From: Massilia sp. Se16.2.3
GTDB taxonomy: Bacteria; Pseudomonadota; Gammaproteobacteria; Burkholderiales; Burkholderiaceae_D
Direction of reading: 5' to 3'
Assembly: GCF_014171595.1 (NCBI RefSeq)
Contig: NZ_CP050451.1
Coordinates: 4,774,001-4,838,000, forward strand
Length of the DNA stretch: 64,000 nt
The translations under genes and the position numbers were made by a program. Shown here one piece after another: positions 45,834 through 55,045 of the stretch (positions are counted from its first letter, which is position 1; every line of letters starts with the position of its first letter). Below the pieces are notes generated by a model, which saw only the letters and a list, made by a program, of their open reading frames with translations, was not told where the DNA came from and did no database searches.

Positions 45834-47027
45834 ATGGGCACTTTTGTTCAAGATATTTCTGATCGCACCAAGATCATCGCGTCGCCGCGCCTGTGGCTCG
45901 AAGACGCAGCAGTACAACAACTCGAGACGACCGCGCAGCTCGATGGCATGCAGCGGGTCGTGGGCTTGCCGGACCTGCATCCCGGCCGTGGCTATCCGGT
46001 CGGCGCCGCCTTCTTTTCGCTGGGGCGCCTCTACCCCGCCCTGGTCGGCAACGATATCGGCTGCGGCATGGCGCTGTGGCAAACCGACCTGGCCGTCGCC
46101 AAGGCCAGGCTCGACAAGATCGACAAGCAGCTGGCCAACCTCGACGCGCCGCTCGAAGACGAGGAATGGCCGCTCCTCGAAGCGCGCGATCCACTGCTGG
46201 CCGGGCTGCGTACCGAACTGGCCGAAACGCTGCGCGCGGCGGGACTCGACACCTCCCACCTGCGCTCGCTCGGCACGATCGGACGCGGCAACCATTTCGC
46301 CGAACTGCAGGCGGTCGACCATGTCGAGGACGACGCGCTATTCGCCGCCTCGGGTCTGGCGCCGAAGCGCCTGCAGTTGCTGGTGCACAGCGGCTCGCGC
46401 GGGCTGGGCGAAGCCATCCTGCGTGGCCACGTGGACGCCTTCGGCCATCGCGGCCTGGCGCAGGACACGCCTGACGCGGCCGGCTACCTGGCCCGGCACG
46501 ATGCGGCCCTGCGCTACGCCGAGCTCAATCGCCGGGTCATCGCAGTACGCATTCTCGCGCGCCTGCGCTGCAGCGGCACGCCGGTGTTGGACGTGAACCA
46601 CAACACGGTGCTGCCCGCCCACATCGACGGTGTCGATGGCTGGCTGCACCGCAAGGGCGCCACACCCGCCGACGTCGGCCTGGTCGTGCTGCCGGGCTCG
46701 CGCGATGACTACAGCTACCTGCTGGCGCCGCGGCTGCACGCGGATGCGCCGAGTTTGCATTCGCTGGCGCACGGCGCGGGACGCAAGTGGGGGCGCAGCG
46801 ACTGCAAGGCGCGCCTGGTCGACCTGGCCACGCCGGCGCAGCTGAGCCGGACCAGCCTGGGCGGACGCGTCATCTGCGCCGACCGTGCGCTGATCTACGA
46901 AGAGGCGCCCCAGGCCTACAAGAAGGTCGACAGTGTGCTCGACTGCCTGCTGGGCGCCGGCCTGGCGACGGTGGTCGCGCGCAGCCGCCCCGTGCTGACC
47001 TACAAGACGCGTGGGGAGTGCTGCTGA
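45834..47027 (+). CDS. rtcB2: RNA ligase RtcB2 (PrfH-associated RtcB family)
   Basis: 397 residues, near the shorter RtcB2 class rather than the longer canonical tRNA-splicing RtcB. Conserved sites: GLPDLHPGRGYPVGAAF, metal ligands in VGNDIGCGMALW (Asp, Cys), TIGRGNHFAEL (Asn, His), VHSGSRGLGE (His) and the nucleotidylated His in LAHGAGRKWGRSDCK. It joins 2',3'-cyclic phosphate or 3'-phosphate to 5'-OH RNA ends using GTP and Mn2+. The RtcB2/PrfH pairing has been linked to repair of 16S rRNA cut at the decoding centre by ribotoxins. Its TGA overlaps the prfH ATG (TGATG). ATG 45834 is preceded by a weak site, so leader-dependent translation is plausible. Confidence 0.93.
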   Translation: MGTFVQDISDRTKIIASPRLWLEDAAVQQLETTAQLDGMQRVVGLPDLHPGRGYPVGAAFFSLGRLYPALVGNDIGCGMALWQTDLAVAKARLDKIDKQLANLDAPLEDEEWPLLEARDPLLAGLRTELAETLRAAGLDTSHLRSLGTIGRGNHFAELQAVDHVEDDALFAASGLAPKRLQLLVHSGSRGLGEAILRGHVDAFGHRGLAQDTPDAAGYLARHDAALRYAELNRRVIAVRILARLRCSGTPVLDVNHNTVLPAHIDGVDGWLHRKGATPADVGLVVLPGSRDDYSYLLAPRLHADAPSLHSLAHGAGRKWGRSDCKARLVDLATPAQLSRTSLGGRVICADRALIYEEAPQAYKKVDSVLDCLLGAGLATVVARSRPVLTYKTRGECC

Positions 47028-47667
47028 TGATCTGGCTACAACTGTCTGCCAATACGGGGCCGGCCGAATGCTGCCTGGCCGTGACGCACGCGCTGGCGCG
47101 CCTGCACGAGGGGAGGCCCGCGCCTGCGGCGTCGCCATGCGGGTCGTCGAGATGCTCGATGGCCCGGTGCGTGGCACCTGCGCCTCGGTGCTGCTCGAGC
47201 TCGATGGCGAGGATGGCGGCGCGGCTGCCGCCCTCGCCCGGCGCTGGTCGGGCACCCTGCTGTGGGTGTGCCAGAGCCCTTACCGGCCGGGGCACAAACG
47301 CAAGAACTGGTTCATCAGCGGCGCCGCGTTTGCCCCGCCGGTGCTGCCGGACGGCGCTGGCGAGATCCGCTACGAGGCGATGCGCGCGTCGGGTCCCGGC
47401 GGCCAGCACGTCAACAAGACCGACAGCGCCATTCGTGCCACCCACCTGGCGTCCGGCCTGTCGGTCAAGGTGCAGAGCGAACGCAGCCAGCTGGCCAACA
47501 AGCGGCTGGCTACCCAGCTCCTGGCCAGCAAATTGCAGGCACTGGCGCAGGCGCAGGCCGAGCGCGGCAAGTCCGAGCGGCGCCAGCTGCACTGGCAGGC
47601 CGAACGCGGCAACGCGGCGCGTGTCTTCAGTGGGTCAGGCTTCGTCGAAAGCACGGTCAACGTGTAG
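47027..47667 (+). CDS. prfH: Peptide chain release factor H (one frameshift)
   Basis: About 213 residues. The N-terminus MIWLQLSANTGPAECCLAVTHALARL is the PrfH-specific start. The GGQ domain follows: RYEAMRASGPGGQHVNKTDSAIRATH, with GGQ needed for peptidyl-tRNA hydrolysis. It lacks codon-recognition domain 2 of RF1/RF2. PrfH releases nascent chains from ribosomes cleaved in the decoding centre so that RtcB2 can reseal the rRNA. The frame breaks at GGGG 47111-47114. One added G gives RLHEGEARACGVAMRVVEMLDG. Translationally coupled to rtcB2 by a TGATG overlap. Confidence 0.9.
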
Positions 47668-49103
47668 TGTGTACCCGTGCCGCGGCGGCTTACGAACAGC
47701 AGCGCGTCCCCTGCCGCCGGCGCGGCTGCCGCCGGGGTACAACCGCATCCGGCTTTTCCCGCTTCCCTTGCCTGGACGTCCGCGACGCAGCAGCCAGCCG
47801 ACGGCTCCGGCGCCGGCCCGCCACAGCAAGCGCTTGCGCCTGGTGCGCTTCCGGCCGGCGTGCCGCAGACGCCCGTTTGCGGCAGCGCCAGCTGCACGTC
47901 GTCGGCGGCGCGCAGATCTCCCGCCAGCGCGGACCACGACCGAGCGTACCTGTTCGTAGCCGGTCACCATCAGGAAGTTCGGCGCGCGGCCATAGCTTTT
48001 GGCGCCTACCGCGTAATAGCCCTGCTCGGGATGGGCCAGCTCGCGGTGGCCATGCGGCCGTACCGTGCCGCAGCTATGTTCGTTCGGGTCGATCAAGGGC
48101 GCCAGCAGGTCGGTGCTCTCCAGCCAGGGGTCGTGGCGCACCCGCAGTTCGCGCGTGATGTCGAGGTTCGGGCGGGCGCCGGTGGCGGCGATGATCTCGT
48201 CGATGCCTTCGATGACAGCAGCTTCTTCGCCGCGCACGGTGATGGCGCCGTCGGTGCGCGCCAGCGACACGATCCGGAATGCCCCGTGCAGTTCCAGCCG
48301 GCCGGCCTGCTGCAGCGCCTTCAACCGCATGCCCAATTCACCGCGCGCCGGCAGGCTGTCGGCCACGCCGCCGCCGAACAGCCTTGCATCCTGCGTCCCG
48401 CGGATGGCCCAGGCCACGCGCGTGCCTGCTGCCTGCTCGGCGAGCGTCGCCAGCGCCAGCAGGGATCCGGCAGCCGAGTGGCCCGCACCGGCGACGAGGA
48501 CGCGACGGCCGGCATAGCGCCCCCGTTCGCTCCCCAGCACGTCGGGCATGCCGTAGGCGATGTGCGCGCGCAGCGCGGCTTCGCCTCGTGCCGGCAAGCC
48601 GTAGGCGCCGAGGGGATTGGGCTGCGACCAGGTGCCGGTGGCGTCGATGACGGCGCTGGCCAGGTATTCACGCTCGCCTTGGGACGTGGCGACGCGAATG
48701 ACAAAAGGCGCATGCTCGCGGCCGCGCGTTTTCACCTTGTCGAAGCCGGCGCGGGTGATGGCAATCACCCGATGCGAGAGGTGCAGATGCGCGGCGATCG
48801 CAGGATGGGCGGCAAGCGGCGCCGGTAATCGTCGACCAGCTCCCCCGCCGTCGGCAAGGTTTCCGGGTTGGGTACGCGCCAGCCTGCCGCCAGCAGCAGT
48901 TGCCGGGCCGCGCGGTCGACGTTGTAGCGCCATGGCGAAAACAGGCGGACGTGGCGATAGGTCTCGAGGTTGCTCGCCACCTGCGCGCCCGCTTCCAGCA
49001 CCAGCGGCACGATGCCGCGCGCGGCCAGGTGGGCGGCCGCGGCGAGGCCGACGGGGCCTGCGCCGAGCACGGCGACGGGAAGGGGGTGGACGGTCTGGTT
49101 CAT
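47635..49103 (-). CDS. Arsenic-locus FAD/NAD(P)-binding oxidoreductase with Cys-rich tail (frameshifted)
   Basis: About 480 residues. FAD loop VAVLGAGPVGLAAAAHLAARG, the flavoprotein signature RHVRLFSPWRYNVDRAARQLL, the NAD(P) loop VLVAGAGHSAAGSLLALATL and the ATG motif IIAATGARPNLD. After a break near 47935 another frame gives a tail with CCGGPAPEPSAGCC and AGKAGCGCTP, cysteine clusters seen in flavoproteins of ars operons. Another break is near 48825 (YRR joining PLAAHPAIAAHL). Probable role: redox step in arsenic handling, for example oxidation or thiol chemistry of arsenite. The 3' end is uncertain and overlaps prfH antisense. GGGAGA precedes ATG 49103. An ArsR-type operator lies upstream. 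Confidence 0.75.
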
Positions 49104-49155
49104 GGTATCTCCCGGTTGATCAGCCTGGATACTGCGGGTGAGGATGCTATTAGGC

Positions 49156-49173
49156 ATTCGTCGAATAACGAAC
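49156..49173 (-). promoter_or_regulatory. ArsR-type operator upstream of the flavoprotein gene
   Basis: ATTCGT-N6-ACGAAC, matching 11 of 12 arm positions of the perfect site at 49517-49534. It lies 53-70 bases before the flavoprotein ATG, between that gene and arsR. Confidence 0.65.
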
Positions 49174-49190
49174 ACATCGGTAAAAATGTT

Positions 49191-49502
49191 TCAGAGATTT
49201 GCGATCATCTGCTTCAACTGGGCCAGCCGCTCCGCGTTCACGCAATAGTAGACACGCTGCTCGTTGGCTGAACCCGTGATCAGTCCTGCCTGCTTGAGCA
49301 CGCTGACGTGCTGGGAAATCGTCGATGCCGCCAGCGGCAGCACGTCGGTCAGGCTGCCGAAATAGCAGGCACCAAAGGCCGACAGGTAGTTGAGCAGCTC
49401 GACCCGCGCCGGATGGGCAAGCGCCTTGCACAGCAGGGCAAGCTCATCGGCGTCAATCGCCGGCGCAACCGTGCTTTCCTTCGCTTCACAACAGGTCGTC
49501 AT
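49191..49502 (-). CDS. arsR: ArsR-family arsenic-responsive repressor
   Basis: 103 residues, one winged-helix domain. LALLCKALAHPARVELLNYL (helix 1-2), LPLAASTISQHVSVLKQAGLI (recognition helix) and the wing SANEQRVYYCVNAERL. Cys residues at the N-terminus (MTTCCEAKES) and around residue 46 (FGACYFG) could bind As(III); the ELCVCDL motif of classical ArsR is absent. It would repress the flavoprotein and the divergent genes until arsenite binds. ATG 49502 is 15 bases from a perfect inverted repeat. Confidence 0.88.
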   Translation of the reverse strand: MTTCCEAKESTVAPAIDADELALLCKALAHPARVELLNYLSAFGACYFGSLTDVLPLAASTISQHVSVLKQAGLITGSANEQRVYYCVNAERLAQLKQMIANL

Positions 49503-49516
49503 CGTTCTCTTTCGTA

Positions 49517-49534
49517 ATTCGTCAATCTACGAAT
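49517..49534. promoter_or_regulatory. Perfect ArsR-type operator between divergent arsR genes
   Basis: ATTCGT-CAATCT-ACGAAT is a perfect 6-6-6 inverted repeat in the 136-base gap between the divergent arsR genes. A near copy occurs at 49156-49173. Spacing and A/T-rich arms fit ArsR/SmtB repressors. Confidence 0.75.
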
Positions 49535-49603
49535 AAAGAATAGGGCGAGCTTCACACGCTGTCAACACGTTTCTACATTCCTGGAAGTGTCGTATTCATG
49601 TCG

Positions 49604-49609
49604 TATAAT
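49604..49609 (+). promoter_or_regulatory. -10 box of the arsR-arsB-arsC-arsH operon
   Basis: Consensus TATAAT 30 bases before ATG 49639. A weak -35 (TGGAAG, 49582-49587) lies 16 bases upstream. The direct repeat GTCGTAT occurs twice just before and over the -10. Confidence 0.5.
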
Positions 49610-49638
49610 TTATCCTTTTTGCATTGCACAGGAAGCAC

Positions 49639-49965
49639 ATGGATACGAAGCCGGTACTCGCCGCCCTCGCCGCGCTGGCACAGGAAAGCCGCCTGGCGGT
49701 GTTCCGCCTGCTGGTACAAACGGGGCCGGCGGGCCTGGCCGCGAGCAGGATTGCCGGGCAGCTGGGCATGCCGGCCTCGTCGCTGTCCTTCCACCTGAAG
49801 GAGCTGACGCATGCGGGCCTGCTCGCTGCGCGCCAGGACGGCCGCTTCATCATCTATTCGGCGAACATCGCGACGATGAACGGCGTGATCGGCTTCCTCA
49901 CCGAGAACTGCTGCGGGGGCGTGCCCTGCGGCGCGGCAACCGGCAACGTGTGCAAGACGGAGTGA
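49639..49965 (+). CDS. arsR: Second ArsR-family repressor
   Basis: 108 residues. [21 protein letters not shown], the recognition helix [21 protein letters not shown], and the wing [23 protein letters not shown]. The C-terminus NCCGGVPCG provides three cysteines, the type of C-terminal arsenite site known in some betaproteobacterial and Acidithiobacillus-like ArsR proteins. This differs from the other ArsR in this locus, which carries cysteines at the N-terminus. ATG 49639 has AGGA seven bases upstream. First gene of the operon; arsB starts five bases after its stop. Confidence 0.9.
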   Translation: MDTKPVLAALAALAQESRLAVFRLLVQTGPAGLAASRIAGQLGMPASSLSFHLKELTHAGLLAARQDGRFIIYSANIATMNGVIGFLTENCCGGVPCGAATGNVCKTE

Positions 49966-49970
49966 CGCCG

Positions 49971-51252
49971 GTGCTGATCGCTTCCCTGATTTTCCTCGCC
50001 ACACTCGTCCTCGTCATCTGGCAGCCGCGGGGGCTCGGCATCGGCTGGAGCGCGGGTGCCGGTGCCGTCGCCGCCCTGCTCGCCGGCAGCGTCAAGATTG
50101 CCGACATCCCCGTCGTGTGGAACATCGTCTGGAACGCCACCGGCGCCTTCGTTGCCGTCATCCTCATCAGCCTGCTGCTCGACAAGGCGGGCTTCTTCGA
50201 ATGGGCGGCCCTGCACGTGGCCCGCTGGGGCAAGGGCAATGGACGGCGCCTGTTCGTCCTGCTGGTCTTGCTGGGCGCGGCGGTGGCGGACCCTGTTCGC
50301 CAACGACGGCGCGGCGCTGATCCTGACACCCATCGTGATCGCCATGCTGGCTGCGCTGCGCTTTACGCCGCAGGCGACGCTGGCCTTCGTGATGGCCGCC
50401 GGTTTCATCGCCGACACTGCCAGCCTGCCACTGGTCGTGTCGAACCTCGTCAACATCGTCTCCGCCGATTACTTCGGCATCGGCTTCGCACGCTATGCAT
50501 CAGTGATGGTGCCGGTGAACCTGGTGTCGGTGGCGGCGACGCTGGCGGCGCTGGTCTGGTTCTTCCGCAAGGACATCCCGGCGAAGTACGACCTCGGGCA
50601 ATTGAAGCGCCCCAACGAGGCCATCCATGACCGCGCCACGTTTGTTACCGGCTGGTGGGTGCTGGCGATGCTGCTGGCCGGCTTCTTCTGGCTGGACGAC
50701 ATGGGTGTCCCGATCAGTGCGGTGGCCGCCGTGGGCGCGGCGCTGCTGCTGGCCGTTGCCGCGCGCGGGCACCGGATCTCGACGCGCGCGGTGCTGCGTG
50801 GCGCGCCGTGGCAGGTCGTCGTCTTCTCGCTGGGGATGTACCTGGTGGTGTATGGCCTGCGGAACGCCGGGCTGACGGCTTACCTGACCGCCCTGCTGGA
50901 CCTGTGTGCCGGGTACGGAGTATGGGGCGCGGCGCTCGGCACCGGCTTCATCACCGCCATCCTGTCCTCGATCATGAACAACATGCCGACCGCGCTGGTG
51001 GGCGCGCTGGCGATCGACGCCACCGCGACCACCGGCGCCGTGCGCGAAGCGATGGTCTATGCGAACGTCATCGGCGCCGACCTGGGTCCGAAGATCACGC
51101 CGATCGGCAGCCTGGCCACCCTGCTCTGGCTGCACGTGCTGTCGAGTAAGAATATCCAGGTCTCCTGGGTCTACTACTTCCGCGTCGGCATCGTGCTGAC
51201 GCTGCCCATCCTCTTCATCACCCTGTGCGCGCTCGCCGTGCGCCTGAGCTAA
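49971..51252 (+). CDS. arsB: Arsenite efflux permease ArsB (one frameshift)
   Basis: About 427 residues and about eleven membrane helices. ArsB/NhaD-type signatures: [67 protein letters not shown] and [18 protein letters not shown]. It expels As(OH)3 in exchange for protons. Near 50288 one extra G breaks the frame between GAAVA and [13 protein letters not shown], where the reading frame otherwise fits perfectly. GTG 49971 has GGAG ahead of it. Operon position: arsR, arsB, arsC, arsH. Confidence 0.92.
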
Positions 51253-51267
51253 GAAAGGTTCTACAAC

Positions 51268-51690
51268 ATGGACGTCACCATCTATCACAACCCGGCCTGC
51301 GGCACCTCGCGCAACACGCTGGGCCTGATTCGCAATGCCGGTATCGAACCTGCCGTCATCGACTACCTGAAGAACCCGCCGGACCGGGCGACGCTGGTCG
51401 AGCTGATCGCACGCGCGGGCCTGCCGGTGCGCGCGGCCGTACGCGAGAAGGAAGCGCGTTTCGCCGAGCTGGGCCTCGCCGATCCGGGCACCACGGACGA
51501 GCAACTGATCGATGCGATGCTCGCGCGTCCGGTGCTGATCAACCGCCCTTTCGTCGTGACGCCGACCGGCGTGCGCCTGTGCCGTCCTTCCGAAGCCGTG
51601 CTGGACATCCTGCCGCTGCCGCAGGGTGGCGCCTTTGCGAAGGAAGACGGCGAGGCCGTGGTCGATGCCGAAGGCAAACGCATCAAATGA
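51268..51690 (+). CDS. arsC: Arsenate reductase, glutaredoxin-linked ArsC
   Basis: 140 residues. Active-site loop [12 protein letters not shown] with the catalytic Cys, [11 protein letters not shown], and [24 protein letters not shown], where the Arg residues stabilise the arsenate-thiolate intermediate. It reduces arsenate to arsenite with glutathione and glutaredoxin, supplying the substrate for ArsB. AAGG precedes ATG 51268 by about nine bases. Its stop overlaps the start of arsH (ATGA). Confidence 0.96.
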   Translation: MDVTIYHNPACGTSRNTLGLIRNAGIEPAVIDYLKNPPDRATLVELIARAGLPVRAAVREKEARFAELGLADPGTTDEQLIDAMLARPVLINRPFVVTPTGVRLCRPSEAVLDILPLPQGGAFAKEDGEAVVDAEGKRIK

Positions 51691-52403
51691 GCACGCTCCC
51701 GCACCTGCCCAACATCCGGCCGGAGCTGCTGGATGTGCCAAGCGTCGAGAAGCTCGCTCCGGTCGGCGACATGCGCCACCCGCCGCGCATCCTGCTGCTC
51801 TACGGTTCGCTGCGCGAGCGCTCGTTTTCCCGCTTCCTCACCTTCGAGGCCGCGCGCATCCTCGAGCACTTCGGTGCCGAGGTCAACATCTTCGACCCGA
51901 TGGAACTGCCGATGGTGGGCAGCGCGCCCGAGACGCATCCGAAGGTGGTCGAGCTACGCGAACTGTGCCTGTGGTCCGAGGGCCAGGTCTGGTGCAGCCC
52001 GGAGCGCCATGGCGCGGTGACCGCCGTCATGAAAAACCAGATCGACTGGATCCCGCTCGAGATGGGCGCGATCCGCCCGAGCCAGGGCCGCACCCTGGCC
52101 GTAATGCAGGTCTGCGGCGGCTCGCAGTCCTTCAACGTCGTCAACACGCTGCGCCTGCTGGGACGCTGGATGCGCATGTTCACGATCCCGAACCAGTCGT
52201 CGGTGCCGATGGCCTACAAGGAGTTCGACGACGAGGGACGCATGCGGGCGTCGGCCTATTACGACCGGGTTGTCGACGTGATGGAGGAACTGGTCAAGTT
52301 CACGCTGTTGATGCGCGGGCGCAGTGAGTACCTGACGGACCGGTACAGCGAGAGGAACGAGCGGGCGGTGAAGGCGATCAATCGGCAGATCGGGAAGTTG
52401 TAG
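51687..52403 (+). CDS. arsH: ArsH NADPH-dependent FMN oxidoreductase
   Basis: 238 residues, typical Ars[25 protein letters not shown] (flavin phosphate loop), [23 protein letters not shown], and [37 protein letters not shown]. ArsH oxidises trivalent organoarsenicals and reduces quinones and dyes. Last gene of the operon, overlapping arsC by four bases. The 104 bases up to the next gene show nothing. Confidence 0.96.
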   Translation: MSTLPHLPNIRPELLDVPSVEKLAPVGDMRHPPRILLLYGSLRERSFSRFLTFEAARILEHFGAEVNIFDPMELPMVGSAPETHPKVVELRELCLWSEGQVWCSPERHGAVTAVMKNQIDWIPLEMGAIRPSQGRTLAVMQVCGGSQSFNVVNTLRLLGRWMRMFTIPNQSSVPMAYKEFDDEGRMRASAYYDRVVDVMEELVKFTLLMRGRSEYLTDRYSERNERAVKAINRQIGKL

Positions 52404-52507
52404 GCGCGGGCAGAAGTGGAAGCGGCGGTTGAGTCCGAGCTCATTGCCACTGGGGACAGTAGCTGCCTATGTAGGAGAAAGAGATTTACGCAGCATATCG
52501 ATTCGCT

Positions 52508-53248
52508 TTATAGCCCGCCTGAAACGCGCAATATACTGCCGGTGACATACGAAGCTGCGCCCGAAAGCAGCCACACCACTGGCTCTGCGATTTCCTCCGG
52601 TGTCGCAAGACGCCCCATGGGAATGCGGGGAGCAACGCGCGCAGGCCGCTCGGGCTCGCCTGCCGCTGCATGAATGTCTGTGAGCGTGGAACCAGGCGAT
52701 ACGCCACACACGCGAATGCCTTCGGTCGCCAGTTCGCGCGCCAGGCCCAGCGTAAAGGCCTCGACCGCAGCTTTGCTCGCTGCGTAGTGCACGTATTCCC
52801 CGGGACTGCCCGATAGGGTGGCGGCCGAGGACAGGTTGACGATCACGCCGCCTTGGGCAGACCTGCGAAATGCGCCCACCGCGGCACGGGAGCAATGCAT
52901 TGTTCCATGCACGTTGATGCGGAATACTTCCTCAATGGAAGCTGGATCCGTGTTCATGAACGACCCGATGCGGCCGGTAACACCCGCATTGTTGACGAGC
53001 GCTGACACGGGCCCCATTTCCTCGTGCACCCGCCTGAACATCGCATCTACTTCACCAGCGGCGCCGACATCCGCAGCAACCGCCAGCGCCCTGCCGCCAC
53101 CTGCGCGGATCCGATCGACCACGCTCGCTGCCGCACGTTCGTCGTGGCGGTAATTGACTGCCACGGCATATCCTTCGCGGGCGGCGCGCAGCGCAATCGC
53201 CGCTCCGATACCCCGGCTCGCGCCGGTGACGATCAGTACTTTGCTCAT
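52508..53248 (-). CDS. Short-chain dehydrogenase/reductase
   Basis: 246 residues. Rossmann loop TGASRGIGAAIALRAAREG, NNAG in SALVNNAGVTG, the catalytic Ser in NLSSAAT and Y-x-x-x-K in YVHYAASKAAVEAF. The C-terminus ASYVTGSILRVSGGL is standard. Likely NADP-dependent (Arg-His after the second strand, NYRHDERAA). Substrate unknown. ATG 53248 follows GGAGG, and the alternative upstream ATG would add 14 atypical residues. Confidence 0.93.
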   Translation of the reverse strand: MSKVLIVTGASRGIGAAIALRAAREGYAVAVNYRHDERAAASVVDRIRAGGGRALAVAADVGAAGEVDAMFRRVHEEMGPVSALVNNAGVTGRIGSFMNTDPASIEEVFRINVHGTMHCSRAAVGAFRRSAQGGVIVNLSSAATLSGSPGEYVHYAASKAAVEAFTLGLARELATEGIRVCGVSPGSTLTDIHAAAGEPERPARVAPRIPMGRLATPEEIAEPVVWLLSGAASYVTGSILRVSGGL

Positions 53249-53355
53249 TGGTCCTCCGATTGCGGCAACCTGCTGGCCTGCCCGATGCAAGGGTAAAAAT
53301 GGGTGCTGAATCCGATCATCGTTTCATCGGTTTTCCATGCTGTTCAGCGCTCCCA

Positions 53356-54114
53356 TCATTTGGCCTTTGATAGCACAATGCGCTCTTGAGGGACGGGCTT
53401 GCCAACCTGCACACTGACCGGCTCGGTCCGCACGACCATGTCGAACACGGGAATCACGTCACGCGCATGCAGGACGATCGGGTCGTTCGCTCCATCCCGC
53501 AGCAGACCCGCATTCGTGTCGGCTGCACACCTGTCCATCACTTGGGCGTTGAGCAGGGCGGCGGGTACGCAGCGCACGGCCATACCGCCGACCATTCTTT
53601 TCTCGGTGTAGGAAACCCCTTTGGAAGCCCCATTCGTAGGATCCTGCAACAAGGGCGTTGGCTCATCGACCTCTATTTGACCGTCGAGTGCGCGCCGCTG
53701 CGCGTATATCTTTCCGTCGCGCCCCACGCTCTCTTCGAGTGTCGAACCAATGCGCGTCTTGCAGCCCGTTTCCGGCGCCATATCGTTGATATCGACGACA
53801 AATTCCTCATGCCGGATGAGGTAGCCCTTCCCGCTGCCGAGATAGGTGCTGCGCTTGATCACGAAGTCGGCCGGCAACACTACCAGCGGCGGTGGGGGTG
53901 GAAGCTTCAGCGCCTCGCGCGCCAGCGCACACACGTCGTAGGCCTTGCGAGGAATTTTCATATAGGCCTCGAGCGACTCCGGCCGCACTTGCGTGACGAT
54001 TTCATATGACTGGCCTGTCGCACCGGCGGTCTGGCGGTCGCAGGCTGCGAGGGCCGTGAACATCGCCAGGGCAGCGCCAACGCGACGCGCCGCTCGTTCC
54101 AGCATCATGACCAT
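53356..54114 (-). CDS. Putative lipoprotein of unknown function
   Basis: 252 residues. Type II signal: AALAMFTALAAC with lipobox LAAC at about residue 24. Mature part: RPESLEAYMKIPRKAYDVCALAREALKLPP, then GYLIRHEEFVVDINDMAPETGCKTRIGS and the C-terminal FDMVVRTEPVSVQVGKPVPQERIVLSK. No family recognised. AAGGA lies before ATG 54114. Probably anchored to the outer or inner membrane facing the periplasm. Region 54115-54285 holds nothing I recognise. Confidence 0.7.
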   Translation of the reverse strand: MVMMLERAARRVGAALAMFTALAACDRQTAGATGQSYEIVTQVRPESLEAYMKIPRKAYDVCALAREALKLPPPPPLVVLPADFVIKRSTYLGSGKGYLIRHEEFVVDINDMAPETGCKTRIGSTLEESVGRDGKIYAQRRALDGQIEVDEPTPLLQDPTNGASKGVSYTEKRMVGGMAVRCVPAALLNAQVMDRCAADTNAGLLRDGANDPIVLHARDVIPVFDMVVRTEPVSVQVGKPVPQERIVLSKAK

Positions 54115-54285
54115 GTATTTTTCCTTGTAAGGCTCCGGCTGGTGCGGGTGCCACCAGGGCACGGTGTTCAGTTCTATCCTGCATTCATCGGCCGGGTCAC
54201 CCCAGCCATCACTTTTGCTGTCACCGTCCGCTTACGACCTTCGATTCAAGCCATCAGCCAGCGAAACGGAGAGCGGACATGCAGC

Positions 54286-54909
54286 CTACAGACGCATCTC
54301 AAGAAATCTCCGGGCAGCGGCAACACCCGCCTGTATATCCCATCCCGGCACGGCGCTGGCGAGTAGTTCATGGGTTATCTCCGCATCAGCTGAAACCAGA
54401 GCCCGAAGGGCGTCGCTTGAAGGCACGCCGTCCAGGCCCGGCGCATCTGCTGCCGACTGCTCCAGCTGCTGCATGCCCGTGAGGCTGCACGCCCGAAGCA
54501 GGCCCACCTGGTCAAAGCCATCGGGCTTGCTGTATTGCGCTCGTTGCCATGTCTGGCCGTTCCACCCGTAGATGAAACCTATCCATTCCCCAACCGGTGG
54601 GAGGTCGAGCTTGCTAGCCCACCAGTCCGGCGCGCCACTCAACAGGTCCGTCTCCTCTTCGCCAAAGTACGTTGCCGCCTCGCCAAAGTAGGTTTCGGAG
54701 TACTCGTGGTCATGACCAATGAGAAGGACCTTGTCCTGTTCGACGAAGCGAAGGGAGGCCCAGTTGCCTCCGCCGTCGTGGTAGAACCATTCGTCGGGCG
54801 TTGCGCAGGCGTCGCGTCCCCATCCTCTCGCGCCAAGCACGGCTGCGAGTGCTGCCCATCCGCCTCGCATCTTGAAAGGGTGAGGAAGATCAAGGTCAAC
54901 TAGCGGCAT
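54286..54909 (-). CDS. Unknown soluble protein
   Basis: 207 residues. Tryptophan-rich, acidic sequence: GGGNWASLRFVEQDKVLLIGHDHEYSE, then WWASKLDLPPVGEWIGFIYGWNGQTWQRAQY. The pattern recalls the SUKH/immunity type and other small defence-linked proteins, without a reliable match. Starts at ATG 54909 with a moderate ribosome site. Neighbours are also unknown proteins. Confidence 0.6.
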   Translation of the reverse strand: MPLVDLDLPHPFKMRGGWAALAAVLGARGWGRDACATPDEWFYHDGGGNWASLRFVEQDKVLLIGHDHEYSETYFGEAATYFGEEETDLLSGAPDWWASKLDLPPVGEWIGFIYGWNGQTWQRAQYSKPDGFDQVGLLRACSLTGMQQLEQSAADAPGLDGVPSSDALRALVSADAEITHELLASAVPGWDIQAGVAAARRFLEMRL

Positions 54910-55045
54910 GGCATGCTTCCTTCATTTTCGGGGACGCGAAACGGCGTCCGGGGTTTCCGTTCTATCGTGTGTGCGTTGCGGGGGCCCCTAGCCGCCATTT
55001 TTTTCTGTCAACGTCCGTTTCCGACCAAAACGGACCGAAGCTGAT

